64,000 nucleotides of DNA from an uncultured Bacteroidota bacterium (GTDB lineage: Bacteria > Bacteroidota > Bacteroidia > Chitinophagales > Chitinophagaceae). Location of the stretch: NCBI GenBank assembly GCA_903904855.1, contig CAIVEH010000236.1, forward strand, positions 20,819 through 84,818. The letters are read 5' to 3'. The position numbers and the translations under genes were made by a program. The notes beneath the pieces were generated by a model. It searched no databases. It had not been told where the DNA came from and worked only from the letters and a program-made list of their open reading frames with translations. This document shows, one piece after another, positions 1 through 8,801 of this stretch; position 1 is the first letter of the stretch; the number at the start of each line of letters is the position of its first letter.

Positions 1-487
1 CCCAAATAGATAATGCTGCCATCCACACATGCTCGAAGCGAATCAGGCTCTTTTCAATACATTCCTGCACACACTTTGCCAGATAACTCAGTGCATCGTT
101 TGCATTCTCCCAGTCTTCATGCTCATGCACATTCTTCATTGGCGACTTCATCATAAACATGAGGTCATATATCTCGGGGTTCTCCAGGCCAAACCGTACG
201 TACGAGTGGCATATCTGCTCCAGCCTTTTGAAAGGGTCTGCATCTGTCGCCTCTTTTTGAAATAATTCTACAAGCTTGCTGAAACACTCTGCCTGAACAT
301 CATAAAGCAGTTCATCCTTGTCTTTATAGTAGAGGTAAATTGTTCCCGGGCTATACTCAATTTTATCTGCTATCTTGCGTATAGAAGCGCTCTCATAACC
401 CTCATGGGTAAACATATGCATAGCTGCATCGATGATGTTTTTACGCATCTCCTGTTTATCCCTTTCCTTTCTGTCACTGATACCCAT
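1..487 (-). CDS. TetR/AcrR family transcriptional regulator (partial, C-terminus beyond the window)
   Basis: Reading the minus strand from the ATG at 485-487 gives an open frame to the window edge. The N-terminus has the TetR helix-turn-helix layout: a helix around NIIDAAMHMFTHEGYESASI, then IRKIADKIEYSPGTIYLYYK, where the recognition helix ends in the typical YLYYKDKDELL. The ligand-binding half follows and is cut off by the window edge. Such proteins are dimeric repressors that leave DNA when a small ligand binds; the ligand cannot be told from the sequence. The gene is divergent from the TonB-type receptor at 819, and inverted repeats lie in between at 532-598, so autoregulation or control of that receptor is possible (inference). 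Family assignment is confident, target is not. Confidence 0.9.
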   Translation of the reverse strand, partial: MGISDRKERDKQEMRKNIIDAAMHMFTHEGYESASIRKIADKIEYSPGTIYLYYKDKDELLYDVQAECFSKLVELFQKEATDADPFKRLEQICHSYVRFGLENPEIYDLMFMMKSPMKNVHEHEDWENANDALSYLAKCVQECIEKSLIRFEHVWMAALSIW

Positions 488-818
488 GTATTTTATTTAC
501 ACCACAAATTTACTGAACAATGTTTATTTTGCAAATGAATTTTCAAATATATTTTTACATTTTGCATAAACATCAATACTACATTCATTTGAAAATTTCA
601 ACTCCGTAAAAAAACTTTGCAATTATCTGGAAACACAAGGCCATTTATTGCCATATTATTTAGTCATATCTGTAATATTCGCTCCCTTTATTAAACCTAA
701 AGCAATGTTAATTATCGTTAAATATTCTAATACAAAGCTTCCTCAGGCATACAACTAACAGTTAAGTTTTGTTGCTTTATGCCCTCACTACCAATTGTTG
801 CCAAACCACTCCTGTTTT
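488..818. promoter_or_regulatory. Divergent intergenic region with inverted repeats, candidate TetR operator
   Basis: This AT-rich gap separates the TetR gene (minus) from the TonB-type receptor (plus). The box CAAATGAATTTTCAAAT (532-548) has its near reverse complement at 584-596 (TTCATTTGAAAAT), about 45 bases away. Paired boxes in a divergent region next to a TetR gene are a reasonable operator candidate. The assignment is inference from position and symmetry only. Confidence 0.3.
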
Positions 819-3638
819 ATGAAGTTTCTATTTACTATTGCCCTTTTTTTTTGTTGTTTGCATAGTTCATATGCACAGACCTGTATCATCAGAGGTACTG
901 TGGCCGATACACTGAATATAACCCGGCTTTACAAAGCATCCGTTGTGCTTATGAGGCCTGTCGATTCAGGAATTATTGCCCATACCCGAACAGCCCCCGA
1001 TGGCAGTTTTGAATTAAAGGCCGATACTTTTGGCAAGTATATTATAAGGATATCCTTCCTCAGTTTTGCAGACTATGAAGATGTGATAAATATATCCAAA
1101 CCGGTTACTGATATGGGTGAAATCCCTATGCTCACCAAGGAACACGTGCTCAAGGAATTTGTAATTACCCAGCAGATTGCTGCCATAAAAATTAAAGGCG
1201 ATACCACCGAATATATGGCCGACAGCTTCAAGGTAAAGGACGGCGCCAATGTGGAAGATCTGCTGAGGCGGCTGCCGGGAATCCAGGTAGATAAAAACGG
1301 GAAAATAACCGCCCAGGGTGAGGCCGTGCAGAAAGTGCTTGTAGATGGTGAAGAGTTTTTCTCCGACGATCCCAAAGTGGTTACCCAAGGCCTGCAGGCT
1401 ACAGTAGTCAGCAAGGTGCAGGTTTATGATAAAAAAAGCGATCAGGCAGAATTTACAGGTATAGATGACGGGCAGAAAACCAAAACAATAAACCTCGAAC
1501 TGAAAGAAAACCGCAAGAAAGGCTATTTCGGTAAACTTGATGCAGGCCAGGGCACCGATGGCTATTACCAGGATCAGGGCATGATCAATGCATTCAAAGG
1601 AAAAAGGCAGATCTCTGCTTTCGGAATTGCTTCCAATACTGATAAAGTAGGCCTTGGCTGGGGTGATAACGACAAATTTGGGGGTGGTGGCGGCATTTCA
1701 GAAATGACGGATAATGGTTATTACAGTATGGTTGGCGCCAGTTATGATGAGTTTGGTGGTTGGAACGGAAACTATCAAGGGGAGGGGCTACCCTCTGTAC
1801 TTACAGGTGGTATTCACTATGCCAACAGGTGGAATGAAGATGCATCGCACCTTTCCGGCAGTTACCGGTATGCCATACAGAATGTGAATATTCAGGGCGA
1901 TAATACCACACAATCATCACTAGCAGGGGATACTTTAAGAATCAACACCGAAAATAAAACGCAATCAAGCAGAGTGGAGCGCCATGGTTTCAATGGATTT
2001 TATGAATGGAAAATAGACACCAATAATTCCCTACGCCTGGTTTTGTATTCCGGCCTTAAAAATTCAGATGTTTCTTCCCGGTATCATACGACCACATACA
2101 ATATTGTTGGCGATGCACTTCCGGTTACAACTAATGACCGCCTGCTCACCGGTAATACCCATGCCGAAAACATTGACCTGGACCTGCTTTACAAGAAAAA
2201 ATTCAGAAAAAAAGGCAGAACAATATCCATTGGCCTTGAGGAGGAATACAATGATTCCAAAGGCTATGGCTATTTAAATTCAACCTTGAGCAAGCCTGAT
2301 TCAATCCCAGGCCGTTACGACCTCATTCAAACCAATCAGCAAAAAACAGACACATCGCATACGCTCTCCTTTAAATCTAAAATTACCTACACCGAACCCC
2401 TGTCCAAAACAGCATTCCTTGAAGTAAATTACGGGTTGACAATAAACAACAGCACCTCCGAAAAAAATTCATGGAACCTGGACTCTGTCACAAAAAAATA
2501 TGATCTGAAATCCGACAGTTTCAGCAGCAATTATATGTACAATATTCTGACCAACAGGGGTGGACTGAGTTTTAAATTTGTTTACAAAACCTGGAATTTT
2601 TCTTTTGGCACCGATGTGGCCAGTACCAATTATCTGCAAAAAGATGTGCAGCAAACTGAAATACTCGGCCACGATGTATCGCGCAACTACAATTACCCTA
2701 ACCTCTTTCCCAAGGCCAATTTCACTTACAAATTCGGCAAGCAGACAAGCCTCCGGTTAAATTATGACGGCAGCACTCAGCAGCCTACCATAGCTCAGAT
2801 TCAGCCGCTCAACCAGAATACCGACCCGCTGAATATCACCCTCGGCAACCCCGATCTTAAACAGGAATTTAAAAATAATTTCCACCTGAATTTCTCCGAT
2901 TATAAGGTACTCAGCCAGCGCTACTTTTATGTAGGCTTATCTGGCAGTACCGACCTAAACGCCATCTCCACTTCCCAAACCACAAATGGTTCAGTCAGTA
3001 CAATAAAGTATGTAAATATGAATGGCAATTACAGCACAAACGGATGGATGGGCTATAATTTTAAATGGAAAAAACCCGACCTGAACATAGGTTTTTCAGT
3101 TGATGGCAACCAGAACCATAGCAATAACATCATCAATAACCTGAAGAATGCCAGTGATAATATAAGCCTGAATTTCGGGCCAGATTTCCGGAAGGATAAA
3201 GATGATAAATACAATTTCAGCCTCGAAACTCATGTGGCATACAATGAGAACAGGTCCACTATCAGCACATTTGCTACCAGTTACTATACTTTCAATGGCG
3301 ACTTCAAGGCTGATGTTCAGATTACCAAAAAATGGTCGGTAGGCACAACTGCAAATGTTATGATCAGGCAGAAAACAGTTGTTTTCCCAACCAATAATGA
3401 AGTCATAAAATGGAATGCCTACATGTCTAAAAAGTTCCTGAAGAAAAATCAGCTGGAACTGAAAGCCATGGTATACGATATACTAAACCAGAACACAGGC
3501 TATAACCGCACAGCCACCGGCAGCACCATATCGCAGGTAAATTACAACACCATCCGCCGTTATGGTATGATTACGCTGGTATGGAATTTCACCCACTCAC
3601 CCGGCGGTGCAGTTGCTGCCACCGATGAAAAGAAATAA
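819..3638 (+). CDS. TonB-linked outer membrane beta-barrel protein
   Basis: An outer-membrane protein of about 939 residues. It begins with a clear signal peptide (MKFLFTIALFFCCLHSSYAQ). Next comes a carboxypeptidase-regulatory-like beta-sandwich at roughly residues 22-105, a plug-like segment containing LLRRLPGIQVDKNGKI and VLVDGEEFFSDDPKV, and a long beta-barrel with alternating polar and aromatic residues to the C-terminus. This is the layout of the Bacteroidota outer membrane beta-barrel family that resembles TonB-dependent receptors. The frame is open from a TTG at 795, but the ATG at 819 starts exactly at the signal peptide, so I use it. The GLPGLI-family gene follows 20 bases later and probably shares the transcript; this pairing is common in the phylum. 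The substrate is unknown. Confidence 0.88.
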   Translation: MKFLFTIALFFCCLHSSYAQTCIIRGTVADTLNITRLYKASVVLMRPVDSGIIAHTRTAPDGSFELKADTFGKYIIRISFLSFADYEDVINISKPVTDMGEIPMLTKEHVLKEFVITQQIAAIKIKGDTTEYMADSFKVKDGANVEDLLRRLPGIQVDKNGKITAQGEAVQKVLVDGEEFFSDDPKVVTQGLQATVVSKVQVYDKKSDQAEFTGIDDGQKTKTINLELKENRKKGYFGKLDAGQGTDGYYQDQGMINAFKGKRQISAFGIASNTDKVGLGWGDNDKFGGGGGISEMTDNGYYSMVGASYDEFGGWNGNYQGEGLPSVLTGGIHYANRWNEDASHLSGSYRYAIQNVNIQGDNTTQSSLAGDTLRINTENKTQSSRVERHGFNGFYEWKIDTNNSLRLVLYSGLKNSDVSSRYHTTTYNIVGDALPVTTNDRLLTGNTHAENIDLDLLYKKKFRKKGRTISIGLEEEYNDSKGYGYLNSTLSKPDSIPGRYDLIQTNQQKTDTSHTLSFKSKITYTEPLSKTAFLEVNYGLTINNSTSEKNSWNLDSVTKKYDLKSDSFSSNYMYNILTNRGGLSFKFVYKTWNFSFGTDVASTNYLQKDVQQTEILGHDVSRNYNYPNLFPKANFTYKFGKQTSLRLNYDGSTQQPTIAQIQPLNQNTDPLNITLGNPDLKQEFKNNFHLNFSDYKVLSQRYFYVGLSGSTDLNAISTSQTTNGSVSTIKYVNMNGNYSTNGWMGYNFKWKKPDLNIGFSVDGNQNHSNNIINNLKNASDNISLNFGPDFRKDKDDKYNFSLETHVAYNENRSTISTFATSYYTFNGDFKADVQITKKWSVGTTANVMIRQKTVVFPTNNEVIKWNAYMSKKFLKKNQLELKAMVYDILNQNTGYNRTATGSTISQVNYNTIRRYGMITLVWNFTHSPGGAVAATDEKK

Positions 3639-3658
3639 TAGCCTTTAAAAATACTTTT

Positions 3659-4408
3659 ATGAACCGATTCATTTTGCTGTTAAATGTTTTCCTGTTTGCC
3701 ACAGTCGCTGCCAGTGCGCAATATACCCTTAGCGGTAAAATTGAGTATGAGAAGAAAACCAATGTTCACGCTGTATTTAAAGATAACCGCGACGATGAAA
3801 ATGACAGCTGGTACCAGGATATGCTTGCTAAAGCCCCAAAATTTAAAAGCACATTTTTTGAACTGACATTCGATACTGCAAGAAGTATCTACAAGCCCGG
3901 CAAGGAGGTTGAAATTGCTTACAAAGGCTGGATGGGCGATGGCCCCGCTAATGATAATATCGTGCTATCCGATTTCGCAACTGGCAAGGTGAAAGCAGTA
4001 AAAAATGTTTTCGAACAGAAATTCCAGGTGCAGGACACGTTACGAAATATGTACTGGCTCGAAAAGGGAGAAATCCGGATCATAAACAATTTTAAATGTC
4101 ACAAAGCAGTTGGCAAAATATGTGATTCAGTTTATGTGGTGGCTTTTTATACCGAAGACATTCCAACACCCGGTGGCCCCGAAATGTTTGGTGGCCTGCC
4201 CGGCATGATTCTGGAGCTGGCTATACCCCGGCTGCATACTACCTGGGTTGCCGATAAGATTGAATTAATAACCCCCAAGGATGCTGATTTTGTAATACCC
4301 GAAAAAGGTAAAAAAGTAACCGAAAAACAACTCTTCGAAACCATACAAAGCAGTCTCAAAGACTGGGGAAAATGGGCCGGCAGATATATATGGTGGTCAG
4401 TGCTTTAG
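3659..4408 (+). CDS. GLPGLI family protein
   Basis: A 249-residue exported protein with a signal peptide (MNRFILLLNVFLFATVAASAQ). The family-defining motif appears as GGLPGMILEL in the second half, after a conserved region with KCHKAVG. GLPGLI proteins are found almost only in Bacteroidota, have no established biochemical function, and are usually encoded right after a TonB-type beta-barrel gene, as here with 20 bases between the genes. I infer a periplasmic or surface partner of that receptor. Length fits the family. Confidence 0.88.
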   Translation: MNRFILLLNVFLFATVAASAQYTLSGKIEYEKKTNVHAVFKDNRDDENDSWYQDMLAKAPKFKSTFFELTFDTARSIYKPGKEVEIAYKGWMGDGPANDNIVLSDFATGKVKAVKNVFEQKFQVQDTLRNMYWLEKGEIRIINNFKCHKAVGKICDSVYVVAFYTEDIPTPGGPEMFGGLPGMILELAIPRLHTTWVADKIELITPKDADFVIPEKGKKVTEKQLFETIQSSLKDWGKWAGRYIWWSVL

Positions 4409-4432
4409 GCTTTGACTGGAGTCACTTTTTCC

Positions 4433-6304
4433 TCACTTAAACAATTCCTCCTTACTCCTTGGCCGCTGGTTGTCCAGCCACTTAAACTTGCTGAGTCGCA
4501 TATTCGGCAGGTCGGCCTTCTCAAGCGGTGTTAATACATGCCTGGGCTCCTTATCAAATTTGATGTGCTGCATTTTCTGGTCGGCGAAATAAATAAACAT
4601 CCGCACACTACTGCCCTGGTCCACATCCATATATGCGCCCTTCTCATCTTTCACATAATAGATACACTCGGCATCCGGCTTCACAATGATCTGTTTTACA
4701 GCATTGCTGTCGAAATATGCAGTCAGTGTTTTGCCCTGAACCTGGTCCCATAGCTGCGCCTTTTCCGGCCCCGATCGCGATGCCACAAATGCATTATTAG
4801 GCACATACATTTTCCGTAGTGTCGAGCTGTCCAGTTGCAGCAATATAGTATCACCGGTTATCTGGCTTTTATGCGACCATACTATAGGGCTATACATCAT
4901 CCTTATCATGGAGTCGGCCCGTGTATAGCACACACTGTCGCACTTACCCTGCATCGAGTCGGAGAATATCAGCACATGATGATATCCGATAAAATAAAGC
5001 GGTGCAGTAGTATCAACAGCTACAGAGTCAGTTGATGCCACCTGCATCAATTCAACAGATCCTTTTTTATTCTTTTTATCTTTCTTTTTTTCCACTTTGA
5101 GGGCCTTTGGCACCCCTGCCCTCTTTACATTCTCAGTATAACCCGTATCCGATACCGAGAGTGGCACATGGTATCTTGTACTCGCCACAGGCACAGGCAG
5201 GTCATAAGCTACAGCATCAAGCGAATCTTTTTGATTTTTAAGAGAGCTGTCCGGTCTATGCCTTCGGCTCCCTGCCTTGAATGAACTATCTCCTTGAATT
5301 TGAATTTTACTCCTAACCATCGGCGCTGAATAAAAGGTGTCCGCCCGTATATACAATGTATCCTTACCATTTACCTGTTCCAGTACCGGCTTGTTGGTGG
5401 CCCACAGCTTACGTTGTTTCTGGTAATACTCAGCCCTGCCGCAAAACATCCTTGAATGCCTGCCGGTATCAATGGAAATTACCCGTCCACTAATGCTGGC
5501 TATCGCAAGGCCAAATCCCGTCTGTTTATCATAATTCAATACTGAATCACTCTCAATATACTGCCCATTGTTCCAGATGCCCGAGAAACCCTTGAAATGC
5601 GCTTTCCCCAACTTTCCGTCATACCATCCGTCCGATGTCTCCAGTACCGATCGGCCACTATCTCTTGTTACCACAGAGTGTGCATAAAAGCTAGTCACCT
5701 TTGTTTCGGTGTTATACTGTACATCTTCACTCTTTATCCGGTATTGTGTGTCTATTATGACTACATTATGCTTAAACCTTGCCTGTTTCAGGGGTATATT
5801 ATATTCGCCCGTTCTGCTGGTTACTGTTGTTGAGTCATTATAAAGTTTGCCTCCCTTATCATACACCGCAATCCTGCTCCCCATATTGTAGGTTAGCTCT
5901 GCACAGTCAAGGTTATTTTTACCATCAGTCATTCGCACATTACCACTCATAAAAGCCATCTTGGCCTGGGTGGTATACTTCAGGTAGTCGCTGGTGCCAT
6001 GGGTGCCTCCCTGCTGCGCTATCCGCACATGCCCGAACCCCTCAAAATTATGTGTGGTATTGTTCATCAGAGCGCTGTCGCAATACAGTGTATCTGTGCC
6101 TTGCTGTAGTATCACATTCCCTTTTAGATGATTGAATTCCCCCGAATCAGTTTTTATTACTGTTATTGTATCCATGTTCACTATCCTCACCGGCACCATT
6201 GTGGTATCTTCCTTTTGGGCAAAAGCAGAACTACAGAAAAACAAAAAACAAAATACCGGTAAGATGCAGGCAGGTTGCAGGTATTTCATCAATGTTTTTT
6301 TCAT
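4433..6304 (-). CDS. OstA-like (LptA/LptD N-terminal type) envelope protein
   Basis: A 623-residue protein with a signal peptide ending in SSAFAQ. The region after it (about residues 45-330) has repeated beta-jellyroll segments such as LKGNVILQQGTDTLYCDSAL and FEGFGHVRIAQ, characteristic of the OstA/LptA fold, which in Gram-negatives binds lipopolysaccharide in the periplasm. A basic, Lys/Ser-rich linker (about residues 350-425) separates it from a second block of the same kind. The gene lies downstream of the MCE-domain gene in the same direction. This OstA-like plus MCE arrangement is usual in Bacteroidota and points to lipid transport to the outer membrane. Family call is good; exact cargo is inference. 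Confidence 0.85.
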   Translation of the reverse strand: MKKTLMKYLQPACILPVFCFLFFCSSAFAQKEDTTMVPVRIVNMDTITVIKTDSGEFNHLKGNVILQQGTDTLYCDSALMNNTTHNFEGFGHVRIAQQGGTHGTSDYLKYTTQAKMAFMSGNVRMTDGKNNLDCAELTYNMGSRIAVYDKGGKLYNDSTTVTSRTGEYNIPLKQARFKHNVVIIDTQYRIKSEDVQYNTETKVTSFYAHSVVTRDSGRSVLETSDGWYDGKLGKAHFKGFSGIWNNGQYIESDSVLNYDKQTGFGLAIASISGRVISIDTGRHSRMFCGRAEYYQKQRKLWATNKPVLEQVNGKDTLYIRADTFYSAPMVRSKIQIQGDSSFKAGSRRHRPDSSLKNQKDSLDAVAYDLPVPVASTRYHVPLSVSDTGYTENVKRAGVPKALKVEKKKDKKNKKGSVELMQVASTDSVAVDTTAPLYFIGYHHVLIFSDSMQGKCDSVCYTRADSMIRMMYSPIVWSHKSQITGDTILLQLDSSTLRKMYVPNNAFVASRSGPEKAQLWDQVQGKTLTAYFDSNAVKQIIVKPDAECIYYVKDEKGAYMDVDQGSSVRMFIYFADQKMQHIKFDKEPRHVLTPLEKADLPNMRLSKFKWLDNQRPRSKEELFK

Positions 6305-6427
6305 GCTTCTGTTATTTCCGCTCTTAATCCGGATACGATCAGTGAATTTGTTTTGCCTTTATATGGTTTCTTTCTCCCTGATATCCAAAGGGTATCATAC
6401 CCCTGATTCATCCATTATAGTCCACTT

Positions 6428-7372
6428 TTACGACTTCTTTCTGCCAAAAAATGAAAGAGAAATATACCGGCTCGGACGGGCACGCATATCAGTTTCCAGG
6501 CTATCCAGCATTTTAACTGCATGATTCATGTTGATGTATAAATCCTTATTGTTCACAAGCAGTCCAGCGGTGCCTTTGCTGTCATTTATTTTCTCAGCAA
6601 TGTTTTTGTATTCTGTAAGTGTCGACCTTATATCTTCCACCATTTTCTCAATGTGCGCATTGTTCAGATGAGTAGTTATACCGTTCACATTAGTCAGTAT
6701 ATGGTTGATGGTATCATTGTTTTTTGCCAGGTTGGCAGTTACGCTGTTGGCATTGTGAATCATTGAATTGATCTCACTGGTTTGTTTCTTAAGATCACTT
6801 GTCAGTTGTGCCAGATTATTGGCTGTAAGGTTTACCGCATGCAGCGCCTCTGCTATTTCCCGTTTATTCTCCGCATTCATCAGGTCATTTACGCCGTTCA
6901 GGGTATTATCAATTGTAGAAATGGTCGATTTTAGTTCCCTCAGTCTTGGCGTCAGTTCAGATGATACATTATCCAGCATTCCACCTTCCCTTGCTGCTTT
7001 TAGTTCATCACCTGCTTTCAGTGAACCAGGCCCGGGTCCGGGTATCAGCATTATCATTTTTGTACCCATTATGTCATAGGAACCCAGTTTGGCTATCGTA
7101 CCTTCAGGCAGTTCCAGGCCTTTGTTTATATCCAGCAGCACTTTTACACCTTTACCAGGCACCAGCTGCAGAGAGGCTACATGGCCCACATTCAGCCCGT
7201 TTATCTGGATTACTGCTGAATTCTGAAGCCCTTCTACATTTTGATATATACAAAAATACTCCCTGTCTTTGGAAAAAATGTCTGCTCCGCTTAAAAATTT
7301 TAAACCCACAAAGAATATAATCAGCGCTATTGTTGCCAATACCCCGATCTTTACTTCTTTAGATATTATCAT
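6428..7372 (-). CDS. MlaD family (MCE domain) protein
   Basis: A 314-residue protein with one N-terminal membrane helix (about residues 8-26, VKIGVLATIALIIFFVGLKF). One MCE domain follows at about residues 36-115, with VIQINGLNVGHVASLQL and GSYDIMGTKMIMLIPG. The C-terminal half is a long predicted helix or coiled coil rich in Asn, Thr and Leu. This is the MlaD layout: a membrane-anchored hexameric ring that hands phospholipids between the two membranes. No MlaE or MlaF gene is adjacent here. It precedes the OstA-like gene by 123 bases on the same strand and probably shares its transcript. Confidence 0.9.
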   Translation of the reverse strand: MIISKEVKIGVLATIALIIFFVGLKFLSGADIFSKDREYFCIYQNVEGLQNSAVIQINGLNVGHVASLQLVPGKGVKVLLDINKGLELPEGTIAKLGSYDIMGTKMIMLIPGPGPGSLKAGDELKAAREGGMLDNVSSELTPRLRELKSTISTIDNTLNGVNDLMNAENKREIAEALHAVNLTANNLAQLTSDLKKQTSEINSMIHNANSVTANLAKNNDTINHILTNVNGITTHLNNAHIEKMVEDIRSTLTEYKNIAEKINDSKGTAGLLVNNKDLYINMNHAVKMLDSLETDMRARPSRYISLSFFGRKKS

Positions 7373-7691
7373 AATATTTTAAATAATGTTTGCAAAATTA
7401 CGCAAAAGAAGACACCCCTTTTGCCTTATTATTCATTCCTGGCCTTGTTATATAGTTAAAATTAACGCTCTTTTACTTTTTCAAAGATAGTTCGTTTGCA
7501 GAATGATCATTTTCGTTACAAGTAGTTCCAATTGATTGTCATTCCCGACATTAAATAATTGACTGCCAAAAGTTACCTTTGCTACAAACATTCAGGAAAC
7601 AACCTTAATGCGGAATCCGCATTATAGTCTGTTTTACTGAATTACCGGCAAATTTAGATTAAAACAAGTGTATAAATTCTAAAATCAAACC
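7373..7691. promoter_or_regulatory. Divergent intergenic region with a -7 box and a 19-base perfect palindrome
   Basis: The gap lies between the MCE gene (minus) and the glycosyltransferase (plus). TACCTTTG at 7574-7581 fits the Bacteroidota -7 consensus TAnnTTTG on the plus strand. A good -33 TTTG at the usual spacing is not evident. Downstream of it, 7606-7624 reads TAATGCGGAATCCGCATTA, a perfect inverted repeat around one central base. It would sit near or just after the transcription start, as expected of an operator or a leader hairpin. No regulator is identified. Confidence 0.4.
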
Positions 7692-8573
7692 TTGGTTTCC
7701 GTAATAATTATAAATTATAATACCTTTAACCTTACCTGCGATTGCATCGCATCTGTAATTCAGTATACCAAAGAGGTACCCTACGAAATAATACTAGTCG
7801 ATAATGCCTCCCCTAAAGATAACCCCGATGATTTTCTGATCCGGTTCCCGGGCATAAAACTCGTTAAAAGCCCCGATAACGGCGGCTTTGCCAAAGGAAA
7901 CAACCTCGGCATACAGCACTCCTCCGGAGATATTATCCTGCTGCTCAACTCCGATACCATCCTCAGCGAAGACAGTATCAGCAAAGCAGCAATAGCCCTT
8001 AACCACGATCCGCAGATGGGCGCCCTTGGGGTAAGGCTCATTTTTCCCGATGGCGTAGTTCAGTCATCCGCACGCAGGTTTCGTAGCATCCGTAACGAAA
8101 TCCTCGACCTCCTTCGCCCTTTCCTCATGCTCATGCCCTACCGCAGGCGGGCCGAAATGATGCTTAACCAGTACTTCAAAGGCGATTTTAATACTTATTG
8201 CGACTGGGTAAGTGGCGCATTTATCATGTTCCGTACATCCATACTCAGTCAGCTCGAAGGAAAAAAGCTCGACGAACGGTTTTTCATGTACAGCGAAGAC
8301 GAACTGTGGTGTTACCAGTTTATGGAGCTCGGCTACAAAAATTATTATCTCTCCGAAACCCCGGTAATTCACCTGCTGAATGCCAGCGTAGAACCCGCCA
8401 AGCAATTGCGCCTCCTCAAAACCTACATAAAGCACCAGATGATCATCATGGACTATATCCATGGGAAAAACTGGTACTACTATATTTTTAAGGCCATATT
8501 TACCGCCAAGGAGATGTTCCGCTACTACGTCAAATTATTCCTCGACAAAGTCTTTAACTACAAACTCAGGTAG
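7692..8573 (+). CDS. Glycosyltransferase family 2
   Basis: A 293-residue GT-A fold glycosyltransferase. The N-terminus is VSVIIINYNTFNLTCDCIAS, followed by EIILVDNASPKD, the nucleotide-binding LVKSPDNGGFAKGNNLGI and the metal-binding LLLNSDT (DXD-like). Further on is DWVSGAFIMFRTS and the conserved acidic MYSEDELWCYQF. This matches rhamnosyltransferase-like GT2 enzymes that build surface polysaccharide. The start appears to be TTG at 7692: an in-frame TAA lies four codons upstream and there is no ATG before the conserved beta-strand. No membrane anchor is evident. It is monocistronic; the acceptor and sugar are unknown. Confidence 0.9.
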   Translation: MVSVIIINYNTFNLTCDCIASVIQYTKEVPYEIILVDNASPKDNPDDFLIRFPGIKLVKSPDNGGFAKGNNLGIQHSSGDIILLLNSDTILSEDSISKAAIALNHDPQMGALGVRLIFPDGVVQSSARRFRSIRNEILDLLRPFLMLMPYRRRAEMMLNQYFKGDFNTYCDWVSGAFIMFRTSILSQLEGKKLDERFFMYSEDELWCYQFMELGYKNYYLSETPVIHLLNASVEPAKQLRLLKTYIKHQMIIMDYIHGKNWYYYIFKAIFTAKEMFRYYVKLFLDKVFNYKLR

Positions 8574-8628
8574 CCAAACAGACTATTTTTCCACTCAATC
8601 TGCCCAATTATTTTAGTGCTTAAAAAGC

Positions 8629-8644
8629 TTTTGGGGTCCCAAAA
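8629..8644. terminator. Inverted repeat after the glycosyltransferase
   Basis: TTTTGGG, GT, CCCAAAA forms a 7-bp stem about 55 bases after the stop of the glycosyltransferase. There is no long T run after it on the plus strand, so it is a weak terminator or only a hairpin. Confidence 0.35.
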
Positions 8645-8748
8645 TCTTGCGTCTAAACCCCTACAAGGACATTTAAAAAATCAACAATAGAGACTTAGTA
8701 GTAAGAGTAGGAATGCGGTAATTTTTAGCCATCATTCCTTATAACAAA

Positions 8749-8776
8749 GCAGGCCGGGAATTTATCCCAGCCTGCC
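8749..8776 (-). terminator. Terminator of the DNase II-like gene
   Basis: On the minus strand a GC-rich stem (GCAGGC, TGGGA, loop, TCCC, GGCCTGC) lies 26 bases after the stop codon at 8802 and is followed by TTTGTTAT. The position and stem strength fit an intrinsic terminator for the DNase II-like gene. Confidence 0.6.
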
Positions 8777-8801
8777 CGATTTAATATTTGCTATTTATTG
8801 C

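Noticed and set aside
795..818. TTG at 795 as the start of the TonB-type receptor
   Set aside because: The eight extra codons precede a complete signal peptide that begins at ATG 819.
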